A DNA stretch of 64,000 nt from Dryomyza anilis (Eukaryota > Arthropoda > Insecta > Diptera > Dryomyzidae): contig OX638132.1 in the NCBI GenBank assembly GCA_951804985.1, positions 21,123,529 to 21,187,528 of the forward strand, in the 5' to 3' direction. Under the pieces are notes generated by a model. That model saw only the letters and a list, made by a program, of their open reading frames with translations. It was not told where the DNA came from and did no database searches. Made by a program: the position numbers and the translations under genes. The first letter of the stretch is position 1; each line of letters starts with the position of its first letter. This document shows, one piece after another, positions 59,210 through 64,000 of the stretch.

Positions 59210-59823
59210 CAGTTGGGAAGGTTAGATCAATCAAATTTTAAAGTAGGTGTAATTATGATAGTTAGGATTATCAAAATTATACGAATCCTGAAAATAACTA
59301 CAAACATTCAATCGCTGAAGAATTTCCATTCATTTGATACCCATATTTACAAATGGGTAGGTGTACCGAATTTCAATTTTTTTTTTTTGTGAACCACAAG
59401 TCTTTTCGCCGGAAAACATTATTATCACGTACTTGAGCATGATATCAATATATATTTGACCAAAAAAGTTTACCTAGGCACGTATACATAAAAATTGATC
59501 TTTATATGTACATTTTATATGAGGTATTTGAACATAAGTTGTCGGATCATAGGTCACAATGAACCGATCTCGCCAATTTTTTCGCACTTTCAGCGTAGGT
59601 ATATTAGTAATCTCAGTTATAAGTTTCATTTATCTAGCTCTTCAATTTTAAAAGTAGTAGGGATTTCAACAGACAGACAGACAGACGGACATCGCTAAAT
59701 CGACTCAGGAGGTCATGCTGATGAAGAATATATATACTTTTCCATACCGGAGATGCTTCCTTCTGGGTGTTACAAACGGCGTACCAAACTGAATATACCC
59801 TTTCACTCTTAGTGTAGGGTATA
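59210..59823 (-). mobile_element. Dipteran GATCAGCAT/TCCGTCTG repeat, complete-looking
   Basis: CAGTTGGGAAGGTTAGATCA at one end and CACTCTTAGTGTAGGGTATA at the other; contains AGACGGACATCGCTAAATCG and ACTCAGGAGGTCATGCTGAT. Reverse of 30805-31497. Confidence 0.85.
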
Positions 59824-59985
59824 AAAATGCGTCTCTTCATGATTAACAAAAGTTCATGCTGAAGAAAGCAAACCTGTTTCTTTTGAAATTAATATACGTA
59901 ATATAATCCTTATGTTTTAATTCAGAAAAATGTATATATTAGCCTAACAATTGATGGCAATGTTGGTAGATCGTGGCTGTTTGTA

Positions 59986-60845
59986 CACTAAGAAAACAAA
60001 GATGATTACCAGAAATATCACAGCCCTAAATATCAAGTTATTTACAAATTATTTACATCGTCTTTGAGAGAACCATTTCTCAAACATCCGTCAAATACGA
60101 TAAATATTGCTGGCAACCATCTTTCAAATTAACGATTATTTATAGCAACCATCTTATAGCAATTTATAGCAATAAACATCTTACAAATATAAAGAAAGTT
60201 GAGGAATATTTGGAACAGATGCTCCATTAGAATTCGCGAAGTAACTTTTATTGAATTGAAAGAAAATGAATCAAATGTATTTTTATTTATTCTAGAATTA
60301 AAACAGTATCTTGGTATACATCGCCATCGTCTTTATAAAACCTTCGAAGGTAAAATTGTACAACGACTTGAGATTTCTTCGCAGAAGTTCCAAGTCCGAC
60401 CGGCGATGCTGTCATCAAAGTAAACTATGAAAAGAAATATTTTCCATCGCGTGTTGATAATTTAAATCACAGGATATTTTATTTTCACTTTTACCATTAA
60501 AATGTAATATAGTTACACCATTTGATTTACTTAATTGTTGTGGATAAATCGAGAGTAAAGAAAAAAATACGCCATTTTCTTTTTTTATAGTAGAAAAATG
60601 TCAAAATACCTCAAAAGTTTTGCAGCAAATGTCGAAGAACTCAGGATGTTTGCTATCAGTCAACTGTAAATATCTCAATTTTCATTGCTGTTGTGGCAAA
60701 CATCTCGTAACTATCGGCTTATATGTCATATTTAAAAAATATTAAGAGTTTTGAAACTTATGGGATGTTTGAATATTTGCTACAAGGCGTAAATTTAAAC
60801 AGATAGTTGCAGCAAGACTTTCATAAACATTTTCTTTTCTTAGTG
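59986..60845. mobile_element. 860-bp MITE-like element, TA flanks
   Basis: TA|CACTAAGAAAACAAAGATG at the left, CATTTTCTTTTCTTAGTG|TA at the right. The 74-residue ORF at 60199-60423 lies inside and is not recognised. Confidence 0.75.
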
Positions 60846-61989
60846 TAGAATACGATTGGTCAGCTAGATGAGAGGAAGATTAAAGGAGGACTAACGAAGA
60901 CCCACTAAAATATTGATTAAGTAAAAATTGATAAATGGGAAAAAATTATAATTTAAAAAAAAAAATTAATAAAAATATAAAAGATTTTTTTTTTACTTAA
61001 CCTTTTTTTGTTTCTTTGCGTGAATATCATTTATTTAAATATTGTACCATATATTATTTAAAATTTCAATTTTAAATTATACATTTTTTCTCTTAAAATC
61101 GTATTAACATTTTTTAAATCGGAGAAACCATGTTCTATAAATCATATAAACTTTGAAGAAAACCATGAGGAAAAAACCATTTCTTTAATTTGAAGAAATT
61201 ATTTTCAATACTGAGAAATTATTTTTAATTTAAGATTTTTCAAAATCTACTTTGAAATCTCCATAAAATGTATGTATTTAAAAATTTAACTTGAAATTAC
61301 TCAAAAAATCTTTATCAGTCAGGGTCCGTTCTATTCGGTAGTAAAAGTGGATATGGTATGAAAGGGTAATTATTTTGCTATAAATTAAATTAAATTTCTA
61401 CGTAAAAACTTTTTATGGTTTTTGGTGGATAACGTTCAAATTCAAAAATTTTGACTAAATTCAGCTTTAACGCCTCTGGAACATCCCGGCCGTAAGAGTG
61501 GGCATGTGGTGAAAGGGTATTAATTTACCTATAACTTAAAGTAAATTTTGGCTTAACTGCTTTTAACTGGCAGAAGTTATGAACGCTCAAAATTGAAATT
61601 TTGAAAAAAATTTACTTTTTTTATCTTCCATAGCACCCAAAAAAAAAAAAAAAAAGAAAAAGTATGACAATCGTTTCTTTTTAAAAAATATAAATAAAAT
61701 ATCCAGTATTTAAAAAAATGTAACCCGAAATATTTTTAAAACTCACGGAGATATTAGAACTCGAATTGAAAAAACCAATTCACAAATTTTCACTTTATAC
61801 AAATTTTAAGAGGTTCAAAATTTGAAACCAAAAATATATATATATTTTTGAGTATCTAATATCAACAAAAAAAATTGTTTGTTGTATGTACTAAAATTGG
61901 AAAAGAAAAAAAATCAACTTTGGCTACTTACACAGCAGAATCTAATCGATAGATTTTTATCCTAAAAACACATCTAATCAATTTCCAAT
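60846..61989. other. AT-rich intergenic
   Basis: No supported feature apart from poly-A runs. Confidence 0.5.
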
Positions 61990-64000
61990 CAAAGAAAAAA
62001 AACGCATTCAAAAATATTCACTACATCGACAGATACAGAGTTTTGGCCGATAAAAAAATGTTTCTGAACTACTGTGCGACGCGTCGCAGTGGGTAAGAAG
62101 GCACTTTTGCGTCTCATAAATCTGTAACTTTTGTTGTACAAGAGATAAATGGACAAAATTTTGGATACAGTCAGGTAATAGATGTATCTTGCTATTGTTA
62201 ATGGGCGGTGTTCGAAAAGGGGGAGTGGCACTTTTACTAACGAAAGTTGAATGATATTATATATGCCTATAACTTATGCATTTGTAGAGATAAATAGATG
62301 AAACTTTGCAATCATTTACTCTATATTTGTATCTTGCGATAGTAGAAAAAATGGGTGGAATCGGAAAGGGTGTGGCACTATTATATATGTATGTCGTACA
62401 AATAATGTTTGCACTTATTAGGCTATAACTTTTGAAGTTTAAGAGTTAACTGAACGAAATTTAGTTAGCTTATAATAAAAATGGGCGGAATTGGAAAAGG
62501 GGGAGTGGCAGTTTCATATGTAAAAGTTTAATGTATAACCCTGGCATTGTTATCAGAGATAAATGAATAAAATTTTGGATTCATATAGTACACATCTTGT
62601 ACTATTTTGTGAAAAATGGAAAAAATCTGAAATGGGGGAGTGGCAATTTTCGTATATGAAAATTGAAAATGTGTTTGTAACACTTATTTATCTGTAATTT
62701 TTTTTTAAAGAGATAAACACTTAAAATTTTGGATTTAATTAGTTTGTGGATGCACCTTACACTAATGGGCGGAATTGGAATTGTGGCACATTTCATATAT
62801 TAAAATTCAATATTTTGAAAAATGTAAATTTTTGCCACATAATTATCTGTAACTTTTGTATTTAATTAGATATTGATAGTATCTTACTATGTTCCAAAAA
62901 TGGAAAGAATTGGACAAGCGGAAATAAGATTTTTCATATATCAAACTCAGTGCATAATCCTAGAATAATTGTTGTAGAAAATCTCAATTTCTTGCATTTC
63001 GTCCATTGAGGAAAAACGTTATAAAACATGAACGGAATAACCGATTTTGACGATTTTGGTATCAAATTATTTGTATTAATGCCAGCAGTAATATTTCGTA
63101 TGTCTGTATATTATAAATATTAAAATGAAGGGTATTAATCGCATATTTTCGAGGTTATAATATTTTTTAATAAAATCGCTATAAATTCCGAACGGTTCGA
63201 CTAATTTTTATAAAATTTGCATTGCAATGTTTATCACGACGTAAGTATTGTCACAATATATATTTAGTTAATCCTTTCGCTTTGGAAATATTGTTGTTTG
63301 CCAAAATCAAATATTTCTTTTTTGACACGTCTTACATTTTGGGCTGTGACATATTTTGCGCAAATATGCGCACTATCTATTTCTGTTTCTCTAAATAACC
63401 ATTAAATTGTATATTCATTAAAATTTCTTTCGGCGAGGAACAGCGCGATAGTTAAAAAAATTTAAGTATTCAAAATATGCATCTACTCTTTAATTTTTTA
63501 AAGTGTACAAAGCATATGATAACAATTCTAAAAACACTGTTTGAAAGCTGAATATCATACCTATCCAAAATGGTATCACATAATATATATTTGGTTTGAA
63601 ACATTTCGAAAAAATACACTTAAAAACATTGCTCAAAAAACCTTAAAATTTTTTTATTTATTTTTCATGTTTGAGCATGTGTTTCGTATATTAAAAATAA
63701 AAATAATGCAAAAAATGTTTTTGATTATGAAAATTCAATAATTTATCTTTATAAAACAGTTTATTTCATTCATTTCCGACGACTATCACCTAAAGTATTT
63801 ATGAGACGCTAAACCGGTTTCTGACCCATAGTGCGACGCTCCGTTTAAATGTTATGCGCATTTAAAGAAAAACTGTTTTTCAATTTCCGATATCTTTGGA
63901 ACCGTTGAACCTAATTAAATGAAATTCAGCATACAAAATCTAGTTTGAAATCTCAATAAAAAAAATCTCCGACAACTTTAGACACTTTAAGACGCTCCGT
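61990..64000. repeat. Diverged internal repeats, GGGCGGAATTGG type
   Basis: Variants of ATGGGCGGAATTGGAAAAGG followed by GGAGTGGCA recur near 62200, 62350, 62490, 62630 and 62765. The family is common in fly repeats. GTGCGACGC occurs at 62070 and GTGCGACGCTCCG at 63830, so an element may run off the window edge. Confidence 0.55.

Overview
The window is AT-rich nuclear DNA from a fly (Diptera, most likely Brachycera). Three things point there: a protein-coding gene very close to Drosophila Esyt2, U6 snRNA genes with an insect-type upstream element plus TATA layout, and typical dipteran repeats. I see one protein-coding gene and three U6 snRNA genes. Almost everything else is introns and flanks filled with non-autonomous DNA transposons, fold-back elements, a SINE and tandem arrays. 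I cannot name the species.

Layout. 1-27,480 lies upstream of the gene. It holds a 5.5 kb fold-back hAT-like element (17-5525), a second 5.5 kb fold-back element with TA target duplications (5992-11529) carrying nested elements, a duplicated block of TATCGATA sites (12.5-13.1 kb), a cluster of related short repeats (13.8-16.5 kb), two more hAT-like elements with perfect 8-bp duplications (17954-18767, 20351-21515), a GC-richer unique block (23.8-24.6 kb) and AT-rich inverted-repeat elements up to 26.8 kb. 27,483-58,680 is the Esyt2 gene on the plus strand. A good Inr+DPE pair lies at 27,483. The first coding exon holds only ATGAG (27,870-27,874), followed by an 8.1 kb intron. The exons then encode a membrane hairpin, an SMP lipid-transfer domain and three C2 domains (862 or 863 residues, stop at 58,033-58,035). 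The distal part of the first C2 domain can be supplied by any one of three alternative exons (38846, 41906, 42575). 58.7-64 kb is repeat-rich flank.

The three U6 genes (47660, 52578, 55527) are identical over 107 nt and lie in Esyt2 introns in the same orientation. Each has its own proximal sequence element and TATA, and each is preceded by a tRNA 3'-half-like motif. They are RNA polymerase III genes nested in a polymerase II gene.

Recurring theme: at least a dozen unrelated-looking elements share ends of the form CAC...GTG flanked by TA (sometimes CA or TG). Several elements are nested, so insertion order can be read. Exon joins and reading frames were worked out by hand. Family names for repeats are inferences from ends and target duplications.
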